NCBI GenBank assembly: GCA_018698075.1
Contig: JABINT010000092.1
Span: forward strand, 1-32,238
Source of the DNA: Acidiferrobacteraceae bacterium
Lineage (GTDB): Bacteria; Pseudomonadota; Gammaproteobacteria; Arenicellales; UBA868
DNA: 32,238 nt
Direction of reading: 5' to 3'
Shown here: positions 23,037 to 31,958 of the stretch, piece by piece
Numbering within the stretch: position 1 is the stretch's first letter
Layout of the letters: each line of letters starts with the position of its first letter
Translations under genes and position numbers: made by a program
Notes under the pieces: model-generated
Database searches by the model: none
What the model was told of the DNA's origin: nothing
What the model saw: the letters and a program-made list of their open reading frames with translations, nothing else

Positions 23037-25709
23037 ATGGCCCACTCAACGCCTCACACTGACATTGACCCACTGGAGACGAGCGAGTGGCAGGATGCTT
23101 TGACTTCGGTAATCGAACGCGAAGGAGAAGAGCGAGCCCACTTTCTTCTGGAAACACTGATCGACCAGGCACGGCGCTCAGGCACACATATTCCTTATCG
23201 ACCCACCACCGCTTACCTCAACACCATACCGGCGGCGCATGAATCCCGCAGTCCCGGAGACGCAGAGATCGAGTGGCGAATCCGCTCACTGATACGCTGG
23301 AACGCCTTGGCCATGGTGGTTCGCGCCAACCAAATCAGTAGCGAACTGGGTGGCCATATTGCCAGTTACGCCTCGGCTGCGACACTGTATGACGTCGGTT
23401 TCAACCATTTCTGGCGTGGACCCGATGCTGAAAATGGCGCTGACCTGGTCTTTATGCAGGGACACTCAGCACCCGGTATCTATGCTCGAGCTTTTCTCGA
23501 GGGACGCCTTAGTGAAACGCAGTTGGAGAATTTTCGCCAAGAGGTCGATGGCAAAGGCCTGTCGTCCTATCCCCACCCCTGGTTGATGCCGGGATTCTGG
23601 CAGTTCCCGACGGTATCTATGGGTCTTGGGCCGATCCAGGCGATTTATCAGGCGAGGTTCATGAAATACCTGCAGCACCGCGAATTCATCCCGATGTCGG
23701 ATCGCAAGGTGTGGGCTTTCATGGGCGACGGCGAGATGGACGAACCAGAATCGATGGGCGCGCTGGGCCTGGCCGGTCGCGAAGACCTGGATAACTTGAT
23801 CTTTGTGATCAACTGCAACTTGCAACGCCTCGATGGCCCAGTGCGCGGCAACGGCAAAATTATCCAGGAACTCGAAGGGGAGTTCCGTGGTGCCGGCTGG
23901 AACGTTATAAAAGTGATCTGGGGCTCCTATTGGGACCCTCTTCTCATGCGTGATACCAAGGGCCTTTTGAAACAGCGCATGGAAGAGGCCCTTGATGGTG
24001 AATACCAGGCCTTCAAAAGCAAAGATGGCGCTTTCGTTCGCGAGCACTTTTTCGGCAAGTATCCGGAGCTCGCCGCGATGGTGGCCAACATGACCGATGA
24101 GGATGTCTGGCGCTTAAACCGGGGTGGCCACGACCCGCACAAAGTCTATGCCGCCTACGCTGCCGCAATGACGCATAGTGGCCAGCCGACCGTAATCCTG
24201 GCAAAGACTGTAAAAGGCTACGGCATGGGCGAATCCGGCGAAGGGCAGAACATCACCCACAGCCAGAAAAAAATGGCCGATGAGTCGTTGCTGGCTTTTC
24301 GCGACCGTTTCCGCATACCGCTTAATGATGACGATGTGTTGGCTTGCAAGTTCTATCACCCGGGAGAAGACAGCCCGGAAGTGCGCTACCTCAAAGACCG
24401 CCGCACGGCGCTCGGCGGCAGCCTTCCAGCACGCACTGATAGCGCACCCAGTCATCCCACACCAGATCTTTCGATATTCCAATCGCAGCTGGATGGCACT
24501 GGAGAACGCGAGATATCGACCACCATGGCTTTTGTACGCATCCTGACGGCACTGACGCGGGACAAGGTTATCGGGCCTCACGTGGTTCCGATAGTGCCCG
24601 ATGAGTCACGGACTTTCGGTATGGAAGGCATGTTTCGGCAGTTGGGTATCTATGCCCCTGAAGGCCAGTTATATATCCCCGAAGATGCAGATCAATTAAT
24701 GTACTACCGCGAAGATATCCAAGGACAGGTATTGCAAGAAGGCATCACCGAAATGGGTGCTATGTCTTCGTGGATAGCGGCCGCAACCGCGTATGCTAAC
24801 CACGGGATTGCCATGATCCCTTTTTACATTTTTTACTCAATGTTCGGTTTGCAGCGGGTCGGTGATCTTGCCTGGGCTGCGGGGGACCTGCAGGCACGAG
24901 GGTTTCTGATCGGCGGTACCGCAGGACGCACCACCCTGGCCGGTGAAGGATTGCAACACCAGGATGGGCACAGTCTGTTGCTTGCCTCAAGTATTCCTAA
25001 CTGCATCTCCTATGATCCAGCCTTTAATTTTGAGCTCGCGGTCATTATCCAAGATGGTTTGCGAAGAATGTTTACCGATAAGGAAAACATTTTTTATTAC
25101 ATCACTGTGATGAACGAGAACTATTCACACCCGGCGCTACCGGACAATGTGAACGATGGCATTCTCAAGGGCATGTACCCGCTGCTTTCTTCAAAGCGAG
25201 GGCGCAAGGCCGCACCCCGGGTGCAACTTCTCGGCAGTGGCGCGATTCTGCGGGAATCACTCGCTGCAGCGAAGTTGCTGGAACAGGATTTTGGTGTCCT
25301 ATCCGACGTCTGGAGTGTAACCAGTTATAACGAATTAGCCCGCCAAGGTCGAAACGTTACGCGGTGGAATCGCCTGCACCCAGACGAACCGCCACAGATC
25401 GCCTACGTCACGGAACAACTGACAAAAGCAGGCGGCCCCGTCGTCGCTGCCACTGACTACACTCAGACCTATGCCGATCAGATTCGCGAGTTTGTTCCGG
25501 GACGCTACGTGGTGCTGGGCACTGACGGCTTTGGGCGCAGCGGTACCCGTGAACAATTGCGGGGTTTCTTTGAGGTCAACCGCTACCATATCGCACTTGT
25601 GGCTTTGACTGCGCTTGCCGACGAAGGGGCCTTACCCCGCTCAACGATTTTGGACGCGATCAGCCGTTACCCGGTCGATCCCGAAAAACCTAACCCGGCG
25701 ACAGCCTGA
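23037..25709 (+). CDS. aceE: Pyruvate dehydrogenase E1 component, homodimeric type
   Basis: 890-residue thiamine-diphosphate enzyme that decarboxylates pyruvate and acetylates the lipoyl group of E2. The ThDP-binding block GDGEMDEPESMGALGLAGR starts at residue 230. VINCNLQRLDGPVRGNGKII, the AceE-specific YFPTVSMGLGP-type block (WQFPTVSMGLGPIQAIYQAR) and C-terminal GTDGFGRSGTREQLRGFFEV are all present. Length matches the single-chain homodimeric E1 of Gammaproteobacteria (about 886-890), not the alpha2beta2 type. It is the first gene of the aceE-aceF-lpd operon, with 13 bases between it and aceF. No frameshift or truncation is visible. Confidence 0.97.
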   Translation: MAHSTPHTDIDPLETSEWQDALTSVIEREGEERAHFLLETLIDQARRSGTHIPYRPTTAYLNTIPAAHESRSPGDAEIEWRIRSLIRWNALAMVVRANQISSELGGHIASYASAATLYDVGFNHFWRGPDAENGADLVFMQGHSAPGIYARAFLEGRLSETQLENFRQEVDGKGLSSYPHPWLMPGFWQFPTVSMGLGPIQAIYQARFMKYLQHREFIPMSDRKVWAFMGDGEMDEPESMGALGLAGREDLDNLIFVINCNLQRLDGPVRGNGKIIQELEGEFRGAGWNVIKVIWGSYWDPLLMRDTKGLLKQRMEEALDGEYQAFKSKDGAFVREHFFGKYPELAAMVANMTDEDVWRLNRGGHDPHKVYAAYAAAMTHSGQPTVILAKTVKGYGMGESGEGQNITHSQKKMADESLLAFRDRFRIPLNDDDVLACKFYHPGEDSPEVRYLKDRRTALGGSLPARTDSAPSHPTPDLSIFQSQLDGTGEREISTTMAFVRILTALTRDKVIGPHVVPIVPDESRTFGMEGMFRQLGIYAPEGQLYIPEDADQLMYYREDIQGQVLQEGITEMGAMSSWIAAATAYANHGIAMIPFYIFYSMFGLQRVGDLAWAAGDLQARGFLIGGTAGRTTLAGEGLQHQDGHSLLLASSIPNCISYDPAFNFELAVIIQDGLRRMFTDKENIFYYITVMNENYSHPALPDNVNDGILKGMYPLLSSKRGRKAAPRVQLLGSGAILRESLAAAKLLEQDFGVLSDVWSVTSYNELARQGRNVTRWNRLHPDEPPQIAYVTEQLTKAGGPVVAATDYTQTYADQIREFVPGRYVVLGTDGFGRSGTREQLRGFFEVNRYHIALVALTALADEGALPRSTILDAISRYPVDPEKPNPATA

Positions 25710-25722
25710 CAGGGGTTAGCCA

Positions 25723-27066
25723 ATGAGTGAACCCCTGAAGATTACGATACCCGACATTGGAGATTTCGAGAGTGTCGATGTGATTGAGGTGCTGATCGTG
25801 TCGGGGGAGTCTGTCCAGGCTGAGGATCCACTCATTACGCTAGAGAGCGACAAGGCCACCATGGATGTGCCATCCCCTGCAGCCGGGCGTATTACCGAGG
25901 TGTTGGTTGCGGTGGGTGACAAAGTGTCTCAAGGCGGCCTAGTGGCATTGCTGGACCCGGCTGAAATGGATGTAGCCGATATAACACCTGTCGAGGGTAT
26001 ACCCCAAGCTCAGCCAACAGAAGCTATAGCAACACCAACCGCCGTGACAACTCCGGAATCCGCCGCCTCACCGGCAGGGCCCGAGACGGCCACCCAATCA
26101 TCGCTGCAGTCGCTGGCACCCCCGAGCACGCTGCCACCACCGCTCGAAGGAGGCAGTAAGCTACCCCATGCGAGCCCAGCTGTGCGCCGCTTTGCCCGGG
26201 AGCTCGGTGTTGATCTTTCCCAGATAAATGGCACCGGTGCGCGGGGACGCATCCTCCAGGATGATGTTCGCCAGTTTGTTAAAGCCGCTCTGATCAGACC
26301 CGTCTCCGACTCAAGGCCTATGGAAGGTGCCGGTATACCCCCTATGCCCGAGATCGACTTCTCTCGCTGGGGGACCATCGATACCAAACCGCTTTCACGA
26401 ATCCAGCGCCTCTCGGGGCGTTATCTGCATAGAGCCTGGCTGAACATCCCGCATGTCACTCATCACGATGATGTCGATATCACCGAACTGGAATCCTTCC
26501 GCCAATCCCTGAAACAGGACAAGGCGCACAGCGGTACACGCATTACGATCCTGTCCTTCTTGATGAGAGCAGTGGCCAGTGCACTGAAAGCCTTTCCGAC
26601 CTTCAACGCCTCATTATCACCGGACGGTGAGAGCCTGATTCTCAAACAGTATTTTCACATTGGTGTCGCGGTGGATACCGATAACGGTCTGGTCGTACCG
26701 GTCATTCGAGACGTAGACAGCAAAGGCATTGTGCAGCTTGCGAAAGAGCTCGCTGAAATCAGTGCGCGGGCCCGTGATGGAAAACTCAAACCGGGCGAAA
26801 TGCAAGGTGGCTGCATGAGTATTTCCAGTCTCGGTGGCATCGGCGGCACCGCCTTCACACCCATTGTCAATGCGCCGGAGGTAGCTATTCTGGGCGTTAC
26901 TCGCTCGCGGATGACTCCGGTCTGGAACGGCACTGAATTCCAACCGCGGTTGATGCTGCCACTGGATCTTTCCTATGACCACCGGGTCATCGATGGAGCA
27001 CAAGCTGCGCGCTTTATGGCCTTCCTCAGTGCTGCACTGGAAGATGCCCGGCGGTTGCTGCTGTAG
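25723..27066 (+). CDS. aceF: Dihydrolipoamide acetyltransferase (PDH E2), single lipoyl domain
   Basis: 447-residue core of the pyruvate dehydrogenase complex, transferring acetyl from lipoyl-lysine to CoA. One N-terminal lipoyl domain carries the target Lys44 in ESDKATMDV. A Pro/Ala/Thr-rich linker follows, then a peripheral-subunit-binding domain (ASPAVRRFARELGVDLSQIN, about 150-187) that docks E1/E3, and the CoA-acyltransferase domain with active site SYDHRVIDG (His420, Asp424). E. coli AceF has three lipoyl domains and is about 630 residues; this short form with one domain is common elsewhere and is matched here by an extra lipoyl domain on E3. The gene is 22 bases upstream of the lpd start. 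Confidence 0.96.
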   Translation: MSEPLKITIPDIGDFESVDVIEVLIVSGESVQAEDPLITLESDKATMDVPSPAAGRITEVLVAVGDKVSQGGLVALLDPAEMDVADITPVEGIPQAQPTEAIATPTAVTTPESAASPAGPETATQSSLQSLAPPSTLPPPLEGGSKLPHASPAVRRFARELGVDLSQINGTGARGRILQDDVRQFVKAALIRPVSDSRPMEGAGIPPMPEIDFSRWGTIDTKPLSRIQRLSGRYLHRAWLNIPHVTHHDDVDITELESFRQSLKQDKAHSGTRITILSFLMRAVASALKAFPTFNASLSPDGESLILKQYFHIGVAVDTDNGLVVPVIRDVDSKGIVQLAKELAEISARARDGKLKPGEMQGGCMSISSLGGIGGTAFTPIVNAPEVAILGVTRSRMTPVWNGTEFQPRLMLPLDLSYDHRVIDGAQAARFMAFLSAALEDARRLLL

Positions 27067-27088
27067 GCGTCTGAAAAGAGATTATTCT

Positions 27089-28843
27089 GTGAGTGATACC
27101 CCTATCACCATCAACGTGCCTGATATCGGAGATTTTCGTGATGTCGATATCATAGAGGTACTCATCGCCCCTGGCGACACCGTTAACATCGAAACGCCGC
27201 TGATTACGCTGGAAACCGACAAAGCCACCATGGATGTCCCGTGCCCGGTTGCTGGCAAAATCATCGAAGTCCTGGCTCAGGTAGGCGGCCAGATATCTGA
27301 AGGTGATCCCGTTGCCATCGTGGCGTCGACCAACGAATCCACAACGCTTTCGCCCCCTCCAACCGATGCCACAAAAACAACAACACCCCCTGAAGCAGCC
27401 GCTCTGGAGAGCGCACCACCGGTCATAAAAAACGATGATACTGATGTAGATCTTGTGGTGCTGGGCTCTGGCCCGGGCGGGTACACCGCAGCCTTTCGCG
27501 CCGCCGATCTTGGCCTTAAAGTGGCCCTGGTTGAGCGTTACCCGACTCTCGGCGGCGTCTGTCTGAATGTAGGTTGTATCCCGTCCAAGACATTGCTGCA
27601 TGCAGCGCGCGTTATTGAGGAGGCTCACGAGATGCGTCCCCATGGCATCGATTTTGGGGAGCCGACCATTAACGTGGTGCAACTGCGCGAGTGGAAAGAC
27701 CAGGTTGTTGGCCAGTTGACCGGCGGCCTTGCCGGCTTGGCCAAAAAACGCCGGGTCGAAGTCATCACAGGCATTGGCGAGTTCATCTCATCACACAACA
27801 TAAGTATCCGCGGGTCTGCGGGTGAACGAACCGTAGGTTTTTCTCAGGCGATTATCGCCGCCGGCTCGCAAGCGATTGCATTACCCGGGCTTCCAGAGGA
27901 TCCACGCATCATCGACTCGACCGGAGCATTAGCGCTTGACCATATTCCGGATCACTTGCTGGTTATCGGCGGCGGCATCATCGGTCTGGAACTGGCTACG
28001 GTATTTCGAGCACTGGGCAGCCAGGTCAGTATTGTAGAGATGTCCAGTCAACTGATTCCCGGCGCCGATCCTGACCTGGTCAAGCCGCTCGCCAAACGGC
28101 TGGCGAAACAGTGCCATGGCATCTATCTGAATCCCCGGGTCATCAGTGCACAACCACAGGACGATGGCTTGCTCGTCAGTTTTGCGGGTGACAACACCCC
28201 CAGCGAAACCCGTTATGACGCTGTTTTGGTTGCGGTGGGGCGCACACCGAATGGCCATCACATCAATGCACCAGCGGCGGGCGTCGCGGTTGATGAGCAG
28301 GGCTTTATTACAGTGAATGCTCAGCAACAAACCAACGTCGCCCACATTTTTGCCGTTGGCGATATTGTGGGCCAGCCCATGCTGGCCCACAAAGCAACCC
28401 ACCAAGCTAAGGTAGCGGCCGAGGTGGCCGCCGGGCACAAAAGCGCGTTCGACGCTCGGGTCATCCCATCGGTTGCCTATACAGACCCGGAAATCGCCTG
28501 GGTGGGACTTACCGAGACTGAGGCAAAAAACCGGAATATCGAGTATGAGAAAGGCGTCTTTCCCTGGGCTGCCAGCGGCCGGGCGCTGTCGCTGTCTCGA
28601 AGCGAAGGCTTTACCAAGTTGCTTTTCGAACCGGTGACACAGCGAATTCTTGGCGCCGGCATTGTCGGGTCCAACGCTGGCGAACTGATTGCCGAGATCG
28701 GCCTTGCCATTGAAATGGACTGTGTCGCTCAGGATATCAGCCTTACTGTGCACCCACACCCTACGCTGTCCGAGACCACGGCTTTCGCGGCAGAAGCCTT
28801 CGAAGGCACAATCACCGATCTGTATCTGCCACGCAAGCGCTAG
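27089..28843 (+). CDS. lpdA: Dihydrolipoamide dehydrogenase (PDH E3) with N-terminal lipoyl domain
   Basis: 584-residue flavoprotein that reoxidises dihydrolipoyl groups with NAD+. An N-terminal lipoyl domain (Lys45 in ETDKATMDV) and a Pro/Thr/Ala-rich linker precede the classic E3: FAD site VVLGSGPGGYTAAFRAADLG, redox disulfide Cys158/Cys163 in GGVCLNVGCIPSK, NAD site VIGGGIIGLELATVFRALGS and C-terminal histidines in HPHPTLSE (His555/His557). GTG 27089 is taken as start because AAAAGAG (27074-27080) precedes it; the frame is open further upstream inside aceF. The lipoyl domain closely resembles that of the E2 gene next to it, pointing to domain capture by duplication. Lipoyl-E3 of this kind is known from Neisseria and other proteobacteria. 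Confidence 0.96.
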   Translation: MSDTPITINVPDIGDFRDVDIIEVLIAPGDTVNIETPLITLETDKATMDVPCPVAGKIIEVLAQVGGQISEGDPVAIVASTNESTTLSPPPTDATKTTTPPEAAALESAPPVIKNDDTDVDLVVLGSGPGGYTAAFRAADLGLKVALVERYPTLGGVCLNVGCIPSKTLLHAARVIEEAHEMRPHGIDFGEPTINVVQLREWKDQVVGQLTGGLAGLAKKRRVEVITGIGEFISSHNISIRGSAGERTVGFSQAIIAAGSQAIALPGLPEDPRIIDSTGALALDHIPDHLLVIGGGIIGLELATVFRALGSQVSIVEMSSQLIPGADPDLVKPLAKRLAKQCHGIYLNPRVISAQPQDDGLLVSFAGDNTPSETRYDAVLVAVGRTPNGHHINAPAAGVAVDEQGFITVNAQQQTNVAHIFAVGDIVGQPMLAHKATHQAKVAAEVAAGHKSAFDARVIPSVAYTDPEIAWVGLTETEAKNRNIEYEKGVFPWAASGRALSLSRSEGFTKLLFEPVTQRILGAGIVGSNAGELIAEIGLAIEMDCVAQDISLTVHPHPTLSETTAFAAEAFEGTITDLYLPRKR

Positions 28844-28882
28844 CGACGCCAGGCGACACTGGCCGGCATCTGAAACTCCACC

Positions 28883-29650
28883 GTGCAGACCTCACTCAGT
28901 TTTAACGTCACGGGCAGCGGACCGGCACTGGTTATCCTGCATGGTCTTTTCGGTTCGGGAACCAACTGGAGGCGTATTGCCGATAACCTGAAACATCACT
29001 GGCAGGTTTTTACCCCGGACCTGCCCAACCATGGCAAATCGCCCTGGGTAACTAACATGAGCTATCCGGCACAGGCGCGGGCAGTAGTGCAGTTTATTCA
29101 GCAACACGCACTGGAGAGGCCCGTTCTTCTGGGACACAGCATGGGCGGCAAAACAGCCATGACAGTGGCACTGACCACTCAAATCAAACTGCGCGCTTTG
29201 GTAGTCGCAGATATTGCCCCGGTCACCTACCAGCACTCGCACGGACCCTTGGCTCGAACTCTGCAACAGCTTGACCTCACCAACTTAACTAGCCGCCAGC
29301 AGGCCGATCAGGCGCTCGCAGGAGACATTCCTGACCGGACCCTGCGCCAGTTTCTATTACAGAACCTGGAGCTTCGAAACAACACGCTTCACTGGCGATT
29401 GAATCTCGACGTGATCAATACACAAATAGATTCTCTTTCTGGTTTTCCTGAAGTGGTGGCGCCATACGATGGGCCAACCCTGTTTATATATGGGAGTCGT
29501 TCCGACTACATCGACGCGACGCATACCTCAACCATCAAATCGCTGTTCCCCCAATCGCAGATGCACGCGATCGCGAATGCTGGGCACTGGCTGCAAGCGG
29601 AGCAGCCTGAAGCTTTCCTGTCAGCGCTCGAAGATTTTCTAAGCAGTTGA
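28883..29650 (+). CDS. ybfF: Alpha/beta hydrolase, YbfF-type esterase
   Basis: 255-residue cytoplasmic alpha/beta hydrolase. The oxyanion motif HGLFGSGTNW begins at residue 20, the nucleophile elbow is GHSMGGK (Ser86), and Asp208 in SRSDY and His235 in AGHWL complete the triad. This pattern matches YbfF, which hydrolyses short acyl esters including acyl-CoA thioesters. The start is GTG 28883; no strong ribosome site is seen, and the gene begins 39 bases after lpd, so it may be read from the PDH operon. The physiological substrate is unknown. It converges with the FkbM-type gene with 23 bases between stops and no obvious terminator. Confidence 0.9.
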   Translation: MQTSLSFNVTGSGPALVILHGLFGSGTNWRRIADNLKHHWQVFTPDLPNHGKSPWVTNMSYPAQARAVVQFIQQHALERPVLLGHSMGGKTAMTVALTTQIKLRALVVADIAPVTYQHSHGPLARTLQQLDLTNLTSRQQADQALAGDIPDRTLRQFLLQNLELRNNTLHWRLNLDVINTQIDSLSGFPEVVAPYDGPTLFIYGSRSDYIDATHTSTIKSLFPQSQMHAIANAGHWLQAEQPEAFLSALEDFLSS

Positions 29651-29673
29651 TCCTGTCTTGCCGCGCCTATCAG

Positions 29674-30525
29674 TCAATTAGCAGAGTACGCCTGGTAATT
29701 TTCGGTGGGCTTGATTACGCCCGATGGCCGAGGCACGTGCCGGATAGCAAAGCCGCAATCCCCCAGCAACTGGGAGATTCTTGGGTCTAGAATTTGGCCC
29801 TTCGCATCGCACTCGGACTCGAAAACGACCAGCCGAACACTGCCGCCGCCTAAAGTCTGCTCAGCGCCGCGTAATACCGGATATTCCCAGCCTTCCACAT
29901 CGATCTTAAGGACTGTCGGCAACATGTTGGCTTGTTGGCAGAAATAATCCAGGGTCTGAACGCCTACCTCGACCTGACCCACTACCTGACGGTATGGCCA
30001 AGACCCAAAACCACTCTCACCAGAATCGCTGGCACGGATAAACGTCTGCGTCCCGACACGGTCTGACAACCCCAGCGATTCAATACGAAGATTCGCACGC
30101 GACCAGTTATTCAGTTGTTGCTGCTGCGCCAACACCGCACAGGTGTTAGGGTCGGGCTCAAATGCGACGACACCCTTGACTTCACATGACAAGGCCAGAC
30201 AACTGAAATATCCCGAATTCGCACCGATATCAAAAAAAACGTCGTCAGGGTTCAACGACTCCCGCAGTAACGCTGTGATTTCCGGTTCGTGGACTCGATT
30301 ACACAACAGATTACGCTGTAGCCAATCCTGCTGATCACATGCGAAAAGAAAGCCCGGTTCGGTGCGAACCACAATACGGCGTCTGCCGATAACGCGCTCA
30401 AGGGACGTGAGATGCCGAGCCTTACCCGGCGGAATACGCGGACGAAAAAACAGCGCCCGCAAAACAATCCCCAGTGCCGGATGGTACGTTCCAGGCAATA
30501 ACTGACAACGCGGGTCCAAGGTCAA
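29674..30525 (-). CDS. FkbM-family SAM-dependent methyltransferase
   Basis: 283-residue methyltransferase. Motif I is FFDIGANSGYFS (97-108), the SAM-adenosine acid is in AFEPDPN (121-127), and LKIDVEGWE (206-214) is the FkbM family signature. About 90 N-terminal residues precede the fold and have no recognised domain. The start is TTG 30525, supported by AGGGGAAG seven bases upstream; no in-frame ATG lies near the start of the domain. FkbM enzymes O-methylate sugars or other small molecules, and the substrate here is unknown. It lies 33 bases after mce on the same strand and may be the last gene of that operon, though its function has no evident link to propionyl-CoA. Confidence 0.85.
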   Translation of the reverse strand: MTLDPRCQLLPGTYHPALGIVLRALFFRPRIPPGKARHLTSLERVIGRRRIVVRTEPGFLFACDQQDWLQRNLLCNRVHEPEITALLRESLNPDDVFFDIGANSGYFSCLALSCEVKGVVAFEPDPNTCAVLAQQQQLNNWSRANLRIESLGLSDRVGTQTFIRASDSGESGFGSWPYRQVVGQVEVGVQTLDYFCQQANMLPTVLKIDVEGWEYPVLRGAEQTLGGGSVRLVVFESECDAKGQILDPRISQLLGDCGFAIRHVPRPSGVIKPTENYQAYSAN

Positions 30526-30558
30526 GAATTCTTCCCCTGTGCAAACCCTGGTCGCCGG

Positions 30559-30963
30559 TCAGGCTTGTTCCAGTTCAACCAGCGTGCCACAAAAATCTGC
30601 CGGGTGCAGGAACAGCACCGGCTTGCCATGTGCGCCAAGGCGAGGTACCCCATCCCCCAGCACTCGGGCCCCTTGAGCGGTTAACTGGTCTCGAGAGGCC
30701 AGAATATCGATTACCTCGTAACAAAGATGGTGTACCCCACCCGAGGGGTGACGCTCAAGAAACCGTGCAATAGGCGAATCCTCGCCCAGCGGATGCAGTA
30801 GTTCAATTCGGGTATTGGCTAAATCCACGAACACGGTTGTCACCCCGTGATCCGGCAATGGCTCGGGCAACGAGACATTGGCACCCAGCGTATCGCGGTA
30901 AAGCGCCGATGCCGCTTCGATATCCGGCACGACGATAGCCACATGGTTCAAACGGCCAATCAT
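30559..30963 (-). CDS. mce: Methylmalonyl-CoA epimerase
   Basis: 134-residue vicinal-oxygen-chelate (glyoxalase-fold) enzyme that interconverts (S)- and (R)-methylmalonyl-CoA after propionyl-CoA carboxylation. It begins NHVAIVVPDI and has IELLHPLGEDSPIARFLE and GVHHLCYEV; likely metal ligands are His7, Glu54 or a neighbour, His78/79 and Glu130, in the family's order. Length is normal (about 130-150). Its ATG overlaps the meaB TGA (ATGA), so the pair is translationally coupled. Genes for the cobalamin-dependent mutase are not in the window but would be expected nearby or elsewhere. Confidence 0.93.
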   Translation of the reverse strand: MIGRLNHVAIVVPDIEAASALYRDTLGANVSLPEPLPDHGVTTVFVDLANTRIELLHPLGEDSPIARFLERHPSGGVHHLCYEVIDILASRDQLTAQGARVLGDGVPRLGAHGKPVLFLHPADFCGTLVELEQA

Positions 30964-31958
30964 TCTTGCGCTCCCGCTTTAGGGTTATGCTCGTCAAGCA
31001 ACTGTTGCGCGCCAACCGCCGGTATCAACCGGCCCGCAGCAACCTCTGTGCGGACCGCCTCAATTTTCTGTGCGGCTATGGGGTTTTTGATGAAACGTTC
31101 CAGCAGGCCCTCACGCAGCGCCTGTCCTAACGCCTCCCGGGCTTGATCGGCACGGCGTGCTTCAAAGATGCCCTGCGCCCTTGAATGCTGGTAAAAACGC
31201 TCGATGGCATCCGGCACAGCGCTGACGCCTTCTCCTGTACGCGCTGAAATCGCCAGCACCGGCACCTGCCATCCCGGGGTACGGGACTGCATCAACCGCA
31301 ACGCCGCTGTGTAATCGCCAACCGTTCGCTGCGCTGCGCTCAGCAGTTCGCCGTCACACTTGTTAACCAGAACAATGTCCGCAAGCTCCATAATGCCCCG
31401 CTTGATTCCCTGTAGTTCATCTCCGGCGCCTGGTGACAGCAATAGCATGAAAATATCGGTCATTTGCGCAACCCGCAACTCAGACTGACCCACGCCAACC
31501 GTTTCAACGATCACAAGCTTGAAACCAGCCGCCTCACACAGATGGATTGCCTCACGAGTGTGGCGCCCAACACCACCCTCGCTGCCTGCCGACGGAGAGG
31601 GGCGTATAAAAGCACCGCTACTCGCGGCAAGTTGCGGCATACGGGTTTTGTCTCCCAGGATAGAGCCACCACTGATAGCCGAACTTGGATCGACAGTCAG
31701 TACAGCGACTGATTCGCCCTTGCCGATCATTTGCAGACCCAAAGATTCGATAAATGTCGACTTGCCCGCTCCGGGTACCCCGGTGATGCCAATACGTAGT
31801 GCTTGCCCGGCCTGCGCCGTGAGTTGTGTCAGTAACTCATGTGCCTGTGCCCGGTGCTGGTCACGGGTTGATTCCACCAGAGTGATGGCCTGTGCCAAAG
31901 CCCGGCGGTCCCCACTGCAAAGGGCATCAGCCAGACTAGAAACCGTATCCTCGCTCAT
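30960..31958 (-). CDS. meaB: Methylmalonyl-CoA mutase-protecting GTPase (MeaB/ArgK)
   Basis: 332-residue G3E-family GTPase that gates cobalamin loading and protects methylmalonyl-CoA mutase. Walker A GVPGAGKST (60-68), the switch block DPSSAISGGSILGDKTRM, ETVGVGQSE, the MeaB-specific LLLSPGAGDELQGIKRGIME and the base-specificity motif NKCD (199-202) are all intact. A C-terminal helical arm of about 60 residues, used for dimerisation, is present. The start ATG overlaps the pccA TGA and the stop overlaps the mce ATG. Its presence argues strongly that a B12-dependent methylmalonyl-CoA mutase is encoded in the genome. Confidence 0.95.
   Translation of the reverse strand: MSEDTVSSLADALCSGDRRALAQAITLVESTRDQHRAQAHELLTQLTAQAGQALRIGITGVPGAGKSTFIESLGLQMIGKGESVAVLTVDPSSAISGGSILGDKTRMPQLAASSGAFIRPSPSAGSEGGVGRHTREAIHLCEAAGFKLVIVETVGVGQSELRVAQMTDIFMLLLSPGAGDELQGIKRGIMELADIVLVNKCDGELLSAAQRTVGDYTAALRLMQSRTPGWQVPVLAISARTGEGVSAVPDAIERFYQHSRAQGIFEARRADQAREALGQALREGLLERFIKNPIAAQKIEAVRTEVAAGRLIPAVGAQQLLDEHNPKAGAQE

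Noticed and set aside
27929-28759. Long minus-strand open frame opposite lpd (276 codons), and a similar one at 27026-27682
   Set aside because: No recognisable domain, no ribosome site, and fully explained as antisense of the E3 coding sequence.
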